A stretch of DNA of 64,000 nucleotides from Bacillota bacterium (GCA_023621995.1 JAMOAB010000169.1:45338-109337); one strand, 5' to 3'; shown: positions 28,080 through 38,975, counted from the stretch's first letter. A program made the numbers and translations. Notes: a model not told the origin generated them from the letters alone.

Positions 28080-29795
28080 TTAAGCACTAAACTGTGAAAT
28101 ATACAAATTATAATATATTCCCTTTCTCTTTAGTAGATTATCATGACTACCTTCTTCCATTATACCATCTTCTGTAAGTACCATTATTCTATCGGCATGT
28201 CGTATAGTTGCCAATCTATGGGCAATAATAATGGTAGTTCTATTATGAGAAAGTTCGAATAGAGATTCTTGGATTATCTTCTCTGTCTCATTATCTAGAG
28301 CAGATGTTGCTTCATCTAGTATGAGTATGGGAGGATCTTTGAGAAATATCCTAGCTATAGCTAACCGCTGTTTTTGTCCACCAGATAGCTTCACTCCCCG
28401 CTCTCCAATATACGTATCATAGCCATGTTCCATCTCTATTATAAACTCATGGGCATTAGCCCTCTTAGCTGCTTCTACAACCTCCCCGTAGGTAGCATCT
28501 AGTTTACCATAACGTATGTTATCAGCTATAGTACCAGAAAATAAAAATACATCTTGTTGCACTATGCCAATGTTTTTCCTGAGGGAACGTTGTGTAACAT
28601 CTCTAATATCAATACCATCTATCCTAATTGCCCCTTCATCAATTTCATAGAATCGAGGTATGAGATTGCCCAAAGTAGTCTTCCCAGCACCGGATGGCCC
28701 TACAAAAGCCACCGTCTCACCTTTTCCTATTTGGAAGTTTATTCCGTTTAATACCTCACTATGATTGTTATAGCTAAACTTCACATCTTCAAATTCAATT
28801 CTTCCTTCCTTAACGTACAGCTCTTTTGCGTGGGGATTATCCTGTATATCTGGTTCTATCTCCATAATCTCAACAAACCTTGAAAAACCTGCCATTCCCC
28901 TCTGATAGCTCTCTATTAATGTAGATATCTTCCTTATTGGCTGCATAAACATACCCACATATAGTAAAAATCCAATGAGCTCTCCAGTCGTAAGTTCTCC
29001 TCTATAATAGAAGAGACCACCAAACATGAGTACAACAAGGTTTGTCAAGTTTGAATAAAAGTTTATCCCTGCATAAAATTCAGCCATAGTCTTATATGCC
29101 CTTTGCTTCGACATTCTAAAGCCTTCATTTCCCTCATCAAACTTTTTTCTCTCATAATCCTCATTAGTAAAAGATTTAACTACCCTTATACCTGATATAC
29201 TATCCTCTGCTTGAGCGTTTATATCAGCTACCTTCTTACGCATCTCTTTAAATCCCTTTTGCATTTTTCTATTCTTTCCTATGGCAGACCATATCATAAT
29301 TGGTACCATGGCAAAAGTGATAAGACCTAGTTTAAAATTTTGACGTATGAGAATTATAAATGTACCCACAAGTGTAACTAGGGCTATGAATAGGTCTTCA
29401 GGTCCATGATGGGCAAGTTCTGAGATATCATTGAGATCATTTACCAGCCTAGACATTATATGACCTGTCTTATTATCGTCAAAGTATGAAAAAGGTAGGT
29501 CTTGTATATGGTCAAATAGATCCTGCCTCATGTCATACTCTATCTTCGTTCCCAATGTATGGCCATAGTAATCTACTATATATTGCAATATATAATGTAA
29601 TATATAGAGACCTAAAAGTACTATCCCTACCGTTAGAAGTGCTTTTAAGTCTCGTCTTGGTAAAACCTCATCTACCGTCCTTGTTACCATACTGGGAAAT
29701 ACAAGATCTAATCCTGCCATTAAAAAAGCACAGGTGAAATCCAGTATAAATAGAGGTAAATGGGGTCTATAATATTTAGCAAACCTCTTTAGCAT
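28080..29795 (-). CDS. ABC exporter half-transporter (MsbA/LmrA type)
   Basis: A 571-residue fused membrane and ATPase protein. Six TM helices occupy about residues 15-300. The nucleotide-binding domain has Walker A GPSGAGKTT, Q-loop VQQDVFLFSGT, signature [13 protein letters not shown], Walker B ILILDEATSALD and the H-loop in IIIAHRLATI. It should work as a homodimer to export lipids, drugs or peptides; the substrate is not deducible. It is 28 bases after the GNAT gene on the same strand and ends at a strong terminator. Confidence 0.92.
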   Translation of the reverse strand: MLKRFAKYYRPHLPLFILDFTCAFLMAGLDLVFPSMVTRTVDEVLPRRDLKALLTVGIVLLGLYILHYILQYIVDYYGHTLGTKIEYDMRQDLFDHIQDLPFSYFDDNKTGHIMSRLVNDLNDISELAHHGPEDLFIALVTLVGTFIILIRQNFKLGLITFAMVPIMIWSAIGKNRKMQKGFKEMRKKVADINAQAEDSISGIRVVKSFTNEDYERKKFDEGNEGFRMSKQRAYKTMAEFYAGINFYSNLTNLVVLMFGGLFYYRGELTTGELIGFLLYVGMFMQPIRKISTLIESYQRGMAGFSRFVEIMEIEPDIQDNPHAKELYVKEGRIEFEDVKFSYNNHSEVLNGINFQIGKGETVAFVGPSGAGKTTLGNLIPRFYEIDEGAIRIDGIDIRDVTQRSLRKNIGIVQQDVFLFSGTIADNIRYGKLDATYGEVVEAAKRANAHEFIIEMEHGYDTYIGERGVKLSGGQKQRLAIARIFLKDPPILILDEATSALDNETEKIIQESLFELSHNRTTIIIAHRLATIRHADRIMVLTEDGIMEEGSHDNLLKRKGIYYNLYISQFSA

Positions 29796-29823
29796 TATCC
29801 TCTCCCTTTGCGTATATACTACT

Positions 29824-30303
29824 TCATTCCGATTTTATCATTCTCTTATATATTCCTGGATCAGAACCTTCTATTATCGTGGCACCTACAGTCTTTTTAT
29901 AAAAGTCTGCTGCGCCACGTCCTCCCCCAATTATGGCATATGCATAACCTTCGTTATACATAGCATGGAGGCATTCTAGCAAAAGTGCTGCTCCTACACC
30001 ATAACCTCTCATATCATTGTGGACGCCAATAGGACCAAAAAAATTTTTACAAGTTGCTTCATAGCATGCAAAGCCTACTACTTTTTTGTCCTTTACAGCT
30101 ATAAAGCATGATACTGGCAAATTCGAAAAAGCCACATCACATTCGCTTGCCCAACTCTCACTAAAATTTTCTCTAATAAATTCTAATATCTCATGTTTAT
30201 CTGGTGAAAGTGCTCGCTTTATATAGATTCCCTCTTCCCTTAACCTTTCAACATTTCTAGAATTATCAGGTAATTCATATAGCTTTACTAATAAATCTGC
30301 CAT
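29824..30303 (-). CDS. GNAT family N-acetyltransferase
   Basis: A 159-residue acetyltransferase. The acetyl-CoA-binding motif is visible as GVHNDMRGYGVGAALLLECL (R/Q-x-x-G-x-G/A pattern), preceded by the VVGFACYEA strand and followed by YAIIGGGRGAADFYKKTVGA. The acceptor is unknown. It starts 5 bases after the cheW stop and lies just ahead of the ABC exporter, so the three may be co-transcribed. Confidence 0.88.
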   Translation of the reverse strand: MADLLVKLYELPDNSRNVERLREEGIYIKRALSPDKHEILEFIRENFSESWASECDVAFSNLPVSCFIAVKDKKVVGFACYEATCKNFFGPIGVHNDMRGYGVGAALLLECLHAMYNEGYAYAIIGGGRGAADFYKKTVGATIIEGSDPGIYKRMIKSE

Positions 30304-30308
30304 AGATA

Positions 30309-30773
30309 TTATCCCCCTTGTCTACCTAGTTCCATATGATTTAATATATCTATCTCATCAACTGTGAGTACTTTTGAGAGATCTAAAAGCACTATAAGCC
30401 TATCATCAGCCTTGCCAACACCTTTTATATATTTTTTATCTATCTTTGTCATCTCAGGTGCTTCTTTTATATTCCCCTCTTCTAGCCTAAGTATCTCAAC
30501 AACTTCATCAACTGAGAAGGCTACAAGTTCTTCCTCCACCTCTGCCACAACTAGCCTCGTCTGATCAGTAAAGCTACTCGCCCCTAAGTTAAACCGTTTC
30601 TTAAGATCCAATACCGGTACCATAATACCTCTATATTCAATGACACCTTCTATAAAGTCTGGATTGTTTGGCATCTTTGTTGGTAACTTAGGAAATATTA
30701 TCTCATTAATATTGTAGATATCGGCACCATATATGTCATCACCAATTCTAAAAATGACAAACTGGGCATCCAT
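30309..30773 (-). CDS. cheW: CheW-like chemotaxis coupling protein
   Basis: A 154-residue CheW domain protein, which links chemoreceptors to CheA. It begins MDAQFVIFRIGDDIYG and has IIFPKLPTKMPNNPDFIEGV, YRGIMVPVLDLKKRF and the final VLLDLSKVL strand. The start at 30773 was chosen for its GAGGAG site 8 bases upstream; the six codons before it lack one. No cheA or receptor gene is in the window, although flagellar genes are 10 kb away. It could be a second CheW or a CheV-like single-domain form. Confidence 0.9.
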   Translation of the reverse strand: MDAQFVIFRIGDDIYGADIYNINEIIFPKLPTKMPNNPDFIEGVIEYRGIMVPVLDLKKRFNLGASSFTDQTRLVVAEVEEELVAFSVDEVVEILRLEEGNIKEAPEMTKIDKKYIKGVGKADDRLIVLLDLSKVLTVDEIDILNHMELGRQGG

Positions 30774-30830
30774 ATATATCGCTCCTCTCATTTATATAAA
30801 TCTAAAACTATTTTAAGCTTAGATTTTATA

Positions 30831-31932
30831 TCACACCATCATTTGTAGATAACTATTTATAAATTCATCTAGCTCTCCATCCATAACGGCCTGTATATTT
30901 CCTATTTCAATCCCAGTACGATGATCTTTAACCATACTGTAGGGATGGAATATATAAGACCTTATCTGGCTTCCCCATTCTATTTTTTTCATATCGCCCT
31001 TCATGGCCTGGAGTTTTTCCTCCGTTTCCCTCTCCTTGAGCTCCAGCAGTCGAGCCTTTAACACTTTCATAGCCGTCTCTCTATTTTGTATCTGAGATCG
31101 CTCGTTTTGACATTGCACCACTACACCAGTAGGAATATGGGTTATGCGAACTGCTGAGTCAGTCATGTTTACATGCTGTCCCCCAGCACCTCCAGCTCTA
31201 TATGTGTCTATCTTTAGTTCATCTGGCTTTATTTCTATCTCTAAATCATTATCTAGCTCCGGCATGACATCCACCGAAGCAAAAGAAGTATGTCGCCTTC
31301 CTGAAGAGTCAAAGGGGGATATACGTACTAATCTGTGGACACCCTTTTCTGCCTTTAAATACCCATAGGCATTTGTCCCTGTTGCCTGGAAAGTGACACT
31401 TTTTATACCTGCCGTCTCTCCAGATAACATATCAAGAATTTCCACCTCATACCCTTTAGACTCACACCATCTAGTATACATCCGGTAGAGCATCGATGTC
31501 CAGTCCATGGCCTCTGTACCACCTGCTCCTGCATGTAGTGATATTATGGCATTATTTCTGTCATATTTACCGTTAAGTAAGGTCTCAAGTCTCAGTTTTT
31601 CTACTTCCTTTTCAAGTATATTAATACTATTATCTATGTCAGATACTATGGACAAGTCATTCTCTTCAGTAGCTATCTCTATTAGCACCCCAATATCTTC
31701 CATATCAGATGCTAATTTGTTGTATATAGCAACCCTATCTTTTAAATGTTTAAGCTCCCTACCAGCCTTTTGTGAGTTTTCTATGTCATTCCAAAATTCT
31801 GGGTTATTCATCTCTAACTCTAGTTCAGTTATTCGCTTTTTACATCCTGGGATGTCAAAGGGACTCACCTATTTCATCGAATGATTTCTTTATTTCCTTT
31901 AGCCTTCCATTAGAAAATTCTAATCCTACCAT
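30831..31932 (-). CDS. prfB: Peptide chain release factor 2 with programmed +1 frameshift
   Basis: RF2 recognises UGA and UAA stop codons. The first frame starts at ATG 31932 and reads 25 codons to CTT at 31858, then TGA; a +1 shift (skipping T31857) continues as DIPGCKKRI for 341 more residues, giving 366 in all. The stop-recognition tripeptide is SPF (in RISPFDSSGRRHTS) and the catalytic loop is GGAGGQHVN. The overlap is the classic autoregulatory site: low RF2 lets ribosomes pause at UGA and shift. secA precedes it by 103 bases on the same strand. Confidence 0.96.
31854..31869 (-). promoter_or_regulatory. RF2 programmed frameshift site
   Basis: The sequence AGGTGAGTCC CTT TGA C contains the slippery CTT-TGA-C heptamer and an AGGTGA element 4 bases before it that can pair with the 16S rRNA anti-Shine-Dalgarno. 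TGA is at 31857-31855. The element differs from the usual AGGGGG but keeps the position. Confidence 0.93.
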
Positions 31933-32035
31933 ATATTCACACCTCTCTAAATTGTTATATTATTTATACTTCTCATAGACAATTTTATTGGTGTAGCTTA
32001 ATCCCATATTGTCTATCTATATATTTTATAATATA

Positions 32036-34729
32036 TTAAGCATCTCTTCCACAGCATTTTTTATATTTAAGGCCACTGCCACATGGACAGGGATCATTTC
32101 GTCCTATCTTGGGCCCTTTAACTATAGGTTTTTTGGGCTGGTCATCTTCCTTGCCGTGGGTTGCACGAACAGGCTTGGCAATCATCTCCCTCTTGGGAGC
32201 CTCAGCCTCTATTTTCATGCTATACAGTCCCCTTAAGGTATCCTCCTGTATATTTCTTACCATCTCTTGAAACATCTCATAGCCTTCTAGTTTATATTCA
32301 ATTACAGGATCCCTCTGACCATATGCCCTAAGTCCAATACCTTGACGAAGTTGATCCATTGCATCTATATGATCCATCCATTTTTGGTCTACAGTGCGAA
32401 GAAGTATTACCCGTTCTGCCTCACGCATGATATCCGAGCCTACCTCTTCTTCCTTTTTCTCATATAATTCTTTTGCCACTTTTATTATTCTATCTTTAAG
32501 CGATTCCCTAGTCAGATCATATATCTCATCTTCATCTATTGTAATGGCTCCTTTAGGTAAAAACACATTCTCTAGATAGTGAAATATTCCTGTTAAATTC
32601 CAATCCTCTGGATGGTCTAGCCCTTCAGTAAACAGGGCAATAGTATCTTCTACAAACATGTCAAGCATCTCTAGTATTGAATCTTTAATGTTTTCTCCCT
32701 CAAGCACTCTTCTGCGTTGAGAATATATTGTCTCCCTTTGGATATTCATTACGTCGTCATATTGTAATACATGCCTTCTTATGTCAAAGTTTGAACCTTC
32801 CACCCGCTTTTGCGCTTGTTCAATCTGCCTCGATAACATACCATATTCTATTGCATCATCATAATCAAGACCTAGACGATCTACCATGCTCATTATCTTA
32901 TCAGAGCCAAAGAGACGCATGAGATCATCTTCCAAAGATATATAAAATCTTGATGAGCCTGGGTCACCCTGCCTTCCAGCTCGGCCCCTTAGCTGATTAT
33001 CTATACGCCTGCTCTCATGCCTTTCGGTGCCTATTATGTGAAGACCTCCAACTTCTAATACCTTCTGTCTGTTAGCTTCACATTCCCTACTATATGTTTC
33101 GAATAATCTTTCATATATCAAACGTGCCTCTAATATATCTCTATCATCAGTTTCCTCAAAACTACTTACCTTAGATAGTATAGTTTCAGGATATCCCTGT
33201 CTTTTCATCTCCTGTTTAGCCAAAAACTCTGGGTTGCCACCAAGTATGATATCAGTTCCACGTCCAGCCATATTGGTAGCTATAGTCACCGCCTTAAATT
33301 TTCCTGCTTGTGCTACAATCTCTGCTTCCTTTTCATGATATTTAGCATTCAATACTTCATGGGGAATACCTTTTTTCTTTAACATGGCACTGAGTAGTTC
33401 TGACTTTTCTATAGATACGGTACCTACTAAAACTGGCTGACCGATTTCATAACACTTAGCTATCTCCTCTACAACTGCATTATATTTTGCCTCCATAGTC
33501 ATGTATACAGCGTCATTATAATCCTTCCTTATCATTGGTTTATTTGTAGGTATTACAACAACATCTAGTCCATATATAGCCTTAAATTCATCTTCTTCAG
33601 TCTTTGCCGTACCGGTCATACCGGATAATTTATTATACATCCTGAAATAGTTTTGAAATGTTATTGTAGCAAGCGTCTTGCTCTCCCTTTTTATTTTCAC
33701 ACCTTCTTTAGCCTCTATGGCTTGATGAAGTCCATCGCTATACCTTCTTCCGGTCATAATCCTACCGGTAAACTCATCTACTATCAAAACTTGATCATTT
33801 TTCACAACGTAATCCCTATCCCGTTTCATAAGGGCGTGGGCCTTGAGTGCCTGATAGATGTGATGGGATAATTGAGCATTATCAGGATCAGCGAGATTTT
33901 CCACATTGAAGTAATCTTCCGCCTTGCTAATGCCTTCTTCTGTAAGGTTAACAGTATTTGCCTTTTCATCAACTTCATAGTGTTTATCATTCCTTAGAGT
34001 TCTTATAAAACGATCCACATAAAAATACATATCGGTGGATTTATCTCCTGCACCGGAAATTATAAGAGGGGTGCGCGCTTCATCTATAAGTATGGAGTCT
34101 ACCTCGTCTATTATAGCAAAATTCAATTTTCTCTGTACCATATCTTCTTTATATATCACCATGTTATCACGAAGATAGTCAAAACCAAATTCGTTGTTTG
34201 TACCATAGACAATATCAGCTTCATAGCTCCTACGTCTGTCCTCAGGCTCCATGTCATTGACTATAAGTCCAACTGACAATCCCAAAAATTCATAAATCTT
34301 ACCCATCCATTCACTATCACGACGGGCAAGGTAATCATTTACTGTTACTATATGGACACCTTCTCCAGTGAGGGCGTTTAGATAGGCAGGCAAAGTTGCA
34401 ACAAGCGTCTTACCTTCACCAGTTTTCATCTCAGCAATACGCCCTTGGTGAAGAACTATTCCACCCAGAAGTTGTACTCTAAAATGACGCATTCCAAGCA
34501 CTCTAACTGAAGCTTCTCTAACTACTGCAAAAGCCTCTATTAACAAATCATCTAAAGTTTCGCCGCTATCTAACCTTATTCTAAACTCATCAGTCTTTGC
34601 CCTCAGTTCACCATCGGTTAAAGACTGCATATCTGGTTCCAATGCCTCTATTTCATCTACCGTCTTTGCCAGACGTCTTACTTCCCTTTCATTGCTATCG
34701 CCCATTAGTTTTTTAAATAATTTAAACAT
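32036..34729 (-). CDS. secA: SecA preprotein translocase ATPase
   Basis: An 897-residue motor that drives secreted proteins through SecYEG. Walker A MKTGEGKT is at residues 101-108; [43 protein letters not shown] and [12 protein letters not shown] are all present. The extreme C-terminus carries the zinc finger [13 protein letters not shown] that binds SecB-like partners or phospholipid. Length is normal. It lies between hpf and prfB, a common clostridial order. Confidence 0.98.
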   Translation of the reverse strand: MFKLFKKLMGDSNEREVRRLAKTVDEIEALEPDMQSLTDGELRAKTDEFRIRLDSGETLDDLLIEAFAVVREASVRVLGMRHFRVQLLGGIVLHQGRIAEMKTGEGKTLVATLPAYLNALTGEGVHIVTVNDYLARRDSEWMGKIYEFLGLSVGLIVNDMEPEDRRRSYEADIVYGTNNEFGFDYLRDNMVIYKEDMVQRKLNFAIIDEVDSILIDEARTPLIISGAGDKSTDMYFYVDRFIRTLRNDKHYEVDEKANTVNLTEEGISKAEDYFNVENLADPDNAQLSHHIYQALKAHALMKRDRDYVVKNDQVLIVDEFTGRIMTGRRYSDGLHQAIEAKEGVKIKRESKTLATITFQNYFRMYNKLSGMTGTAKTEEDEFKAIYGLDVVVIPTNKPMIRKDYNDAVYMTMEAKYNAVVEEIAKCYEIGQPVLVGTVSIEKSELLSAMLKKKGIPHEVLNAKYHEKEAEIVAQAGKFKAVTIATNMAGRGTDIILGGNPEFLAKQEMKRQGYPETILSKVSSFEETDDRDILEARLIYERLFETYSRECEANRQKVLEVGGLHIIGTERHESRRIDNQLRGRAGRQGDPGSSRFYISLEDDLMRLFGSDKIMSMVDRLGLDYDDAIEYGMLSRQIEQAQKRVEGSNFDIRRHVLQYDDVMNIQRETIYSQRRRVLEGENIKDSILEMLDMFVEDTIALFTEGLDHPEDWNLTGIFHYLENVFLPKGAITIDEDEIYDLTRESLKDRIIKVAKELYEKKEEEVGSDIMREAERVILLRTVDQKWMDHIDAMDQLRQGIGLRAYGQRDPVIEYKLEGYEMFQEMVRNIQEDTLRGLYSMKIEAEAPKREMIAKPVRATHGKEDDQPKKPIVKGPKIGRNDPCPCGSGLKYKKCCGRDA

Positions 34730-34903
34730 TCAATACACCCCTAAATCTTATCTCCTTATCATTATCTAATAATAACATCTAATAGTACAACATTCAAGAA
34801 AATAAAAACAAATCTTCAATTTGTAACTTGTAGAGCCAAAATGCATTAATGAGAATAGTAAGAACGAGCATATACATAGAAGAATAGATCTTAAAAGTAA
34901 CAC

Positions 34904-34940
34904 TAAAAAGGGGAGAAAGGCCTCAAATCCTTCCTCCCCT
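34904..34940 (-). terminator. Terminator of hpf
   Basis: An 11-bp stem (34910-34920 with 34929-34939, one G-U pair) is followed on the minus strand by TTTTTAGTG. It is 6 bases past the hpf stop, so secA needs its own promoter in the 170 bases that follow. Confidence 0.85.
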
Positions 34941-34945
34941 GTGTT

Positions 34946-35485
34946 CTAAAGGTACTCTGGTTCTATAAGTCCGTAGTTTCCATCCCTTCGCTTATATACA
35001 ACACTGACCTCATCTGATTCGGCATCGGTAAACACAAAGAAATTATGTCCCAGGAGCTCCATCTGCAGTATAGCCTCTTCAACGTCCATAGGCTTTACAG
35101 CAAACCTCTTGGTTTTAACCACCCTAGGAGCATCCCCTGTCTCCTTTTCGAATTCTTCACTAAATAGCGGTTTTTCATATTTAAAAGCCCCTGATTTCAT
35201 CTGTTTGTCTAATTTGGTCCTATACTTGTGTATCTGTTTTTCTAGTTTATCTAAAACTTTATCCAATGTCTTATACATGTCGTCTGTATATTCTTCAGCT
35301 CGGACCATTGCTCCGTTGAAGGGAATAGTCACCTCCATTATATGGCGATTTTTTTCAACAGACATTGTCACCTGTACCTCTGTATTTTCATCAAAATATC
35401 TCTCTAGCTTACTTACTTTTTTGGTGATCTGTTCCCTCAAAGCATCGGTTATTTCTACATTTTTACCGCTAATTGTTATACGCAT
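34946..35485 (-). CDS. hpf: Ribosome hibernation promoting factor, long form
   Basis: A 179-residue HPF/RaiA. The N-terminal domain (about 1-100, MRITISGKNVEITDAL start) binds the 30S decoding site; the C-terminal domain (about 120-179, with RFAVKPMDVEEAILQMELLGHNFFVF and GNYGLIEP) dimerises to join two 70S ribosomes into 100S particles. This long form is typical of Firmicutes. The start has an AAAGGAG site. It forms its own unit, ended by a strong terminator. Confidence 0.96.
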   Translation of the reverse strand: MRITISGKNVEITDALREQITKKVSKLERYFDENTEVQVTMSVEKNRHIMEVTIPFNGAMVRAEEYTDDMYKTLDKVLDKLEKQIHKYRTKLDKQMKSGAFKYEKPLFSEEFEKETGDAPRVVKTKRFAVKPMDVEEAILQMELLGHNFFVFTDAESDEVSVVYKRRDGNYGLIEPEYL

Positions 35486-35627
35486 TGCGGTCAGCTCCTT
35501 TCATCTATTTAGTTTTAAATGACATAGGTCCAAATGATATTGAGCTCCCCTTTCATAAGTACTAGTTCAATGTCAAAAGATACAACTATCTTTGCTATAT
35601 TTATACCCTATTGATTGCCTTGTAAAA

Positions 35628-36203
35628 CTACTTTATTCTAAAAAACTTCATCTTAGAATCTATATTTTTTATTTCTTCTTCATCGGCAGCATTAAATGTA
35701 GATAACCGCCACCTAGCATTAAAAATATCTAATCCCATCTTTATATATAAGTTTTTTTCATCCTGGGTATATTTACAATAGATTATCTCCTTACCATCAT
35801 CCCTATATGTCCTCTCGCTTAGATAGATCTCATAGGATCTATTAAGGTCTATAGAATCTAGTACCCCCTCATATTCTAAACTCTCTAACGTAGATATGAG
35901 CTTTTTCTCATATAGCATATTTTCAAATTCCTCCTGGCTCACATCTCTCCTTATACATGATACAAAGATATCACTTATCTGTTCTGCAACAAGGGGAACT
36001 TCATATTTTATTGTAAAGCTATATAAGCTAATTGTAAAGGCAAGTACAATAGAACATACTATAATAAGATACAAAATCTGTCTTTTTGCGAGGGCTCTAT
36101 CATCTAGTTTGATGGCATTCCGTGCACCCTTTATCCGCCTTACAAATATGGGAATCAAAATAAGAATAGTTATAAGTGTATATACGATCTTAGTAGCTCT
36201 CAA
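35628..36203 (-). CDS. Hypothetical two-TM protein
   Basis: A 191-residue protein I do not recognise. Two hydrophobic helices at about residues 5-22 and 45-65 flank a short basic cytoplasmic loop (RRIKGARNAIKLDDRALAKRQ). The remaining 125 residues are charged and probably outside, without cysteine motifs. It begins 12 bases after the stop of the amino-acid ABC ATPase gene, so it is likely the last gene of that operon. It has the look of a small anchored accessory protein; no function is proposed. Confidence 0.7.
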   Translation of the reverse strand: MRATKIVYTLITILILIPIFVRRIKGARNAIKLDDRALAKRQILYLIIVCSIVLAFTISLYSFTIKYEVPLVAEQISDIFVSCIRRDVSQEEFENMLYEKKLISTLESLEYEGVLDSIDLNRSYEIYLSERTYRDDGKEIIYCKYTQDEKNLYIKMGLDIFNARWRLSTFNAADEEEIKNIDSKMKFFRIK

Positions 36204-36215
36204 ACAAAACCCTCC

Positions 36216-36938
36216 TCATATTACCTTGCTTAAAAAAGCTCTAGTTCTCTCGTGTTTTGAATTGTCGAATATCTCTTCTGGTGTTCCCTCTTCGGCTATT
36301 ACTCCTCCATCCATAAAGAGTATCCTATCGCCAACTTCCCGTGCAAAACCCATCTCATGGGTAACAACTACCATAGTCATGCCTTCCAATGCAAGTTGTT
36401 TCATAACTTGGAGCACTTCTCCTACCATTTCCGGGTCTAGAGCTGATGTAGGTTCGTCAAATAGCATTATCTCAGGATCCATGGCAAGTGCCCTAGCTAT
36501 TGCCACCCTCTGTTTCTGGCCACCAGATAGCTGATTCGGATATGCATTGTCTTTATCGGGAAGGCCTACCTTTCTAAGTAAGACAGTTGCCTTCTTCTCT
36601 GCTTCTTCAGGTAGCATCCTTTTCAACTTTATGGGTGCCAATGTTACGTTTTCCATAACTGTCATGTGGGGAAATAAGTTAAATTGTTGAAATACCATCC
36701 CTACTCTTTGCCTTAAGCTATTTATATTTTTTCCCAGTTCCATAAGCGGTACTCCATCTATATATATATCACCCTTGGTTGGCTCTTCCAAAAGGTTTAG
36801 ACATCTCAAAAATGTACTCTTTCCCGAACCACTTGCCCCAATTACGCATACAACTTCTCCCTTTTTGATTTCACTGTCTATTCCCTTTAAAACCTCTAAG
36901 TCTCCAAAACTCTTATGAAGATTGACAACCTTAATCAC
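36216..36938 (-). CDS. Polar amino acid ABC transporter ATPase (GlnQ type)
   Basis: A 240-residue ATPase of the PAAT family. Walker [10 protein letters not shown] is at residues 34-42; the Q-loop is [14 protein letters not shown], the signature [16 protein letters not shown], Walker [15 protein letters not shown] and the H-loop [10 protein letters not shown]. It energises the GlnP-type permease, whose gene overlaps its start by 8 bases. Family members import glutamine, cystine, arginine or histidine. Confidence 0.95.
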   Translation of the reverse strand: MIKVVNLHKSFGDLEVLKGIDSEIKKGEVVCVIGASGSGKSTFLRCLNLLEEPTKGDIYIDGVPLMELGKNINSLRQRVGMVFQQFNLFPHMTVMENVTLAPIKLKRMLPEEAEKKATVLLRKVGLPDKDNAYPNQLSGGQKQRVAIARALAMDPEIMLFDEPTSALDPEMVGEVLQVMKQLALEGMTMVVVTHEMGFAREVGDRILFMDGGVIAEEGTPEEIFDNSKHERTRAFLSKVI

Positions 36939-37623
36939 TTATGCTCATCCTCCTCTCTAGTTTGCCTAGAAAATAGGTCAATATAGATGTTACATATAGA
37001 TACATAAGTGCCACCACAATAAAAGGCGTGTAGGCATCAAAAGTTCTACTCCTCACTATATCCCCCATCCTTGTCAAATCATCTAGTGCTATATAACCAG
37101 CAATGGCTGTCTCCTTTAAGAGAACTATAAATTCACTTACTAGGGCCGGTAGTATATTCTTTATTGCCTGGGGAATTATTATATATCTCATAGATTGTCC
37201 ATACGAAAAGCCAAGGGAACGAGCCGCTTCCATCTGACCTTTATCAACAGCCTGGATACCTGCCCTAATCAGTTCTGCTACATAGGCACCACTATTTATA
37301 CCAAATGCAACAGATGCAACACCTATCTTAGGCAGGGAACTGCTACCTAAAATTGCATAATATATGATTACCAATTGAACAACTGCAGGCGTTCCCCTTA
37401 TTATGTCTATATAAAGGGAGGCAATCTTATTTAATACCTTGTTTTTAGTCATTCTAGCAAATGCAACGAGTAGACCAATTATAATACCCAATATTGCAGC
37501 ATATAGTGTAAGCTTCAAGGAAACCCCTAAACCTTTTATGAATAAAAGATATCTATCATCTTTTATTAAATTAAAATATATAGCATCAGATAATGTCTTA
37601 TATAACTCTATTAAAAATCCCAT
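36931..37623 (-). CDS. Polar amino acid ABC transporter permease (GlnP/HisM type)
   Basis: A 230-residue membrane protein with about five TM helices. The signature [15 protein letters not shown] and the EAA loop [23 protein letters not shown] identify the HisM/GlnP family, and [15 protein letters not shown] is conserved in amino-acid permeases. It works as a dimer with the overlapping ATPase and receives substrate from the upstream lipoprotein. Confidence 0.95.
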   Translation of the reverse strand: MGFLIELYKTLSDAIYFNLIKDDRYLLFIKGLGVSLKLTLYAAILGIIIGLLVAFARMTKNKVLNKIASLYIDIIRGTPAVVQLVIIYYAILGSSSLPKIGVASVAFGINSGAYVAELIRAGIQAVDKGQMEAARSLGFSYGQSMRYIIIPQAIKNILPALVSEFIVLLKETAIAGYIALDDLTRMGDIVRSRTFDAYTPFIVVALMYLYVTSILTYFLGKLERRMSISD

Positions 37624-37687
37624 CTAACCCCTCTCCTAATTCGTTTTATACTTATAGATATACAGTATATCCTAATTGCATAATTTG

Positions 37688-37720
37688 AGCTAGCATTTAG
37701 GTAGACACCATATGCTAGCT
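37688..37720 (-). terminator. Intra-operon hairpin between receptor and permease genes
   Basis: AGCTAGCAT (37688-37696) pairs with ATGCTAGCT (37712-37720). It has no following U-tract on the minus strand. Such hairpins between a binding-protein gene and its permease gene often protect the upstream mRNA and lower downstream expression. Confidence 0.5.
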
Positions 37721-37728
37721 GAAAAAAA

Positions 37729-38499
37729 CTACTCACCAATGAAATATTTGTTTACTATTTCTTCTATCTCTCCACTTTCCATCATCTCATTCAATACTTC
37801 ATTGATTATATCTATAAGCTCTTCGTCGCCTTTTCTAACTGCTATAGCATAGCTCTCATCGTCTCCAGCTCGTTCATCTAATATTTTGACTCCATCGTTT
37901 TGAGCTACTAACATCTGAGCAGGTAGGATGTCTATAACTACCGCATCTAAGTTGCCATTTTTAAGATCTAATACTGCCTCTAGACCATTACTATACCTTT
38001 GAACATCAACACCTTCTACATCATCAGTTACAACAGAGTCTCCCGATGTCCCTGTCTGGACACCTACCTTCTTTCCTACAAGATCGTCTACACCTTGTAT
38101 ATCACTATTGGACTCTTCCACAATTATAGCTTGCACTGCTGTAAAATAATCTATACTAAACGTCATCTCCTTTTCCCTATCGGGTCTTCGAGTATATCCA
38201 GCAGCAATAAAGTCTATTTTACCTGATTTTAACGCAGCAGGAAGGGCATCAAATTTCATATCTTCTACTACGAGTTCTACATCCAATTTTTCAGCAATTC
38301 TCTCAGCGATCTCTGCGTCTATACCAATGACATCTTCCCCATCCCGCATTTCAAATGGAGCAAAGGCTGCATTAGTACCCCATATTACCTGTTGTTTTTT
38401 CTCTATCCTAGCCATGGTATCAATATCTCCACATGCTACCATCGATATCATTATGGCAGAAATAAGTAATAATAAAAGTAGTTTCTTTGAATTTTTCAT
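37729..38499 (-). CDS. Amino acid ABC transporter substrate-binding lipoprotein
   Basis: A 256-residue receptor with a lipoprotein signal (MKNSKKLLLLLLISA..., lipobox MVAC) followed by a SBP_bac_3 domain. Recognisable segments are VIGIDAEIAERIAEKLDVELVV, AALKSGKIDFIAAGYTRRPDREKEMTF-like (DFIAAGYT, RREK pattern), GKKVGVQTGTSGD and VVIDILPAQ. It captures a polar amino acid outside the membrane for the downstream GlnP/GlnQ proteins. A promoter lies at 38557-38585. Confidence 0.94.
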   Translation of the reverse strand: MKNSKKLLLLLLISAIMISMVACGDIDTMARIEKKQQVIWGTNAAFAPFEMRDGEDVIGIDAEIAERIAEKLDVELVVEDMKFDALPAALKSGKIDFIAAGYTRRPDREKEMTFSIDYFTAVQAIIVEESNSDIQGVDDLVGKKVGVQTGTSGDSVVTDDVEGVDVQRYSNGLEAVLDLKNGNLDAVVIDILPAQMLVAQNDGVKILDERAGDDESYAIAVRKGDEELIDIINEVLNEMMESGEIEEIVNKYFIGE

Positions 38500-38556
38500 T
38501 ATCTCTTTCCTCCCGATAAAACATTAATATATATACATAACGTATGCATAGCTATT

Positions 38557-38585
38557 ATTATATATGAATACTTATAAAAAATCAA
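38557..38585 (-). promoter_or_regulatory. Promoter of the amino acid ABC operon
   Basis: TTGATT (38580-38585) and TATAAT (38557-38562), read on minus, with a 17-base spacer. It lies 58 bases before the receptor start. Confidence 0.65.
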
Positions 38586-38609
38586 TGTATATTTATCCGC
38601 TGCAGCATT

Positions 38610-38640
38610 TAAAAAACCCTGGATGAAGTCATCCAGGGTC
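38610..38640 (-). terminator. Terminator of the zinc-ribbon gene
   Basis: ACCCTGGATGA (38616-38626) pairs with TCATCCAGGGT (38629-38639). It is followed on the minus strand by TTTTTAAATG. Confidence 0.88.
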
Positions 38641-38664
38641 TATAGACCATAAAATACCTACTTA

Positions 38665-38937
38665 TTACCTATGATTTCTCAGGCAATCACTGCAGTATAT
38701 AGGTCTGTCATTGCGTGGCACAAATGGAACCTGTGTCGGTGCACCGCAATCTGCACATATGGCATCATGCATCTCTCTGCGACCACCTTGTCTATTTGCC
38801 TTTCTAGCATCTCTACATGGTTTACATCTTACAGGCTCATTTTGAAAACCTTTCTCTGCATAAAATTCTTGCTCTCCTGCAGAAAAGATAAATTCAGCTC
38901 CGCAATCTTTACAAACTAATGTTTTGTCTTGGTACAT
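38665..38937 (-). CDS. Small double zinc-ribbon protein
   Basis: A 90-residue protein with two treble-clef-like zinc knuckles. The first is CKDCGAEF...CKPCRDARK (residues about 9-46), matching the zf-trcl type; the second is CADCGAPTQVPF...CSDCLRNHR at the end, matching the CxxC_CxxC_SSSS type. Proteins of this sort are common, very highly expressed in some clostridia and of unknown function; RNA or ribosome binding is a guess. The start has a GAGGGG site, and the gene is preceded by the structured RNA region. Confidence 0.88.
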   Translation of the reverse strand: MYQDKTLVCKDCGAEFIFSAGEQEFYAEKGFQNEPVRCKPCRDARKANRQGGRREMHDAICADCGAPTQVPFVPRNDRPIYCSDCLRNHR

Positions 38938-38975
38938 GGATATAATCCCCTCACTTTGTTATTTTTTTGTTCTTC

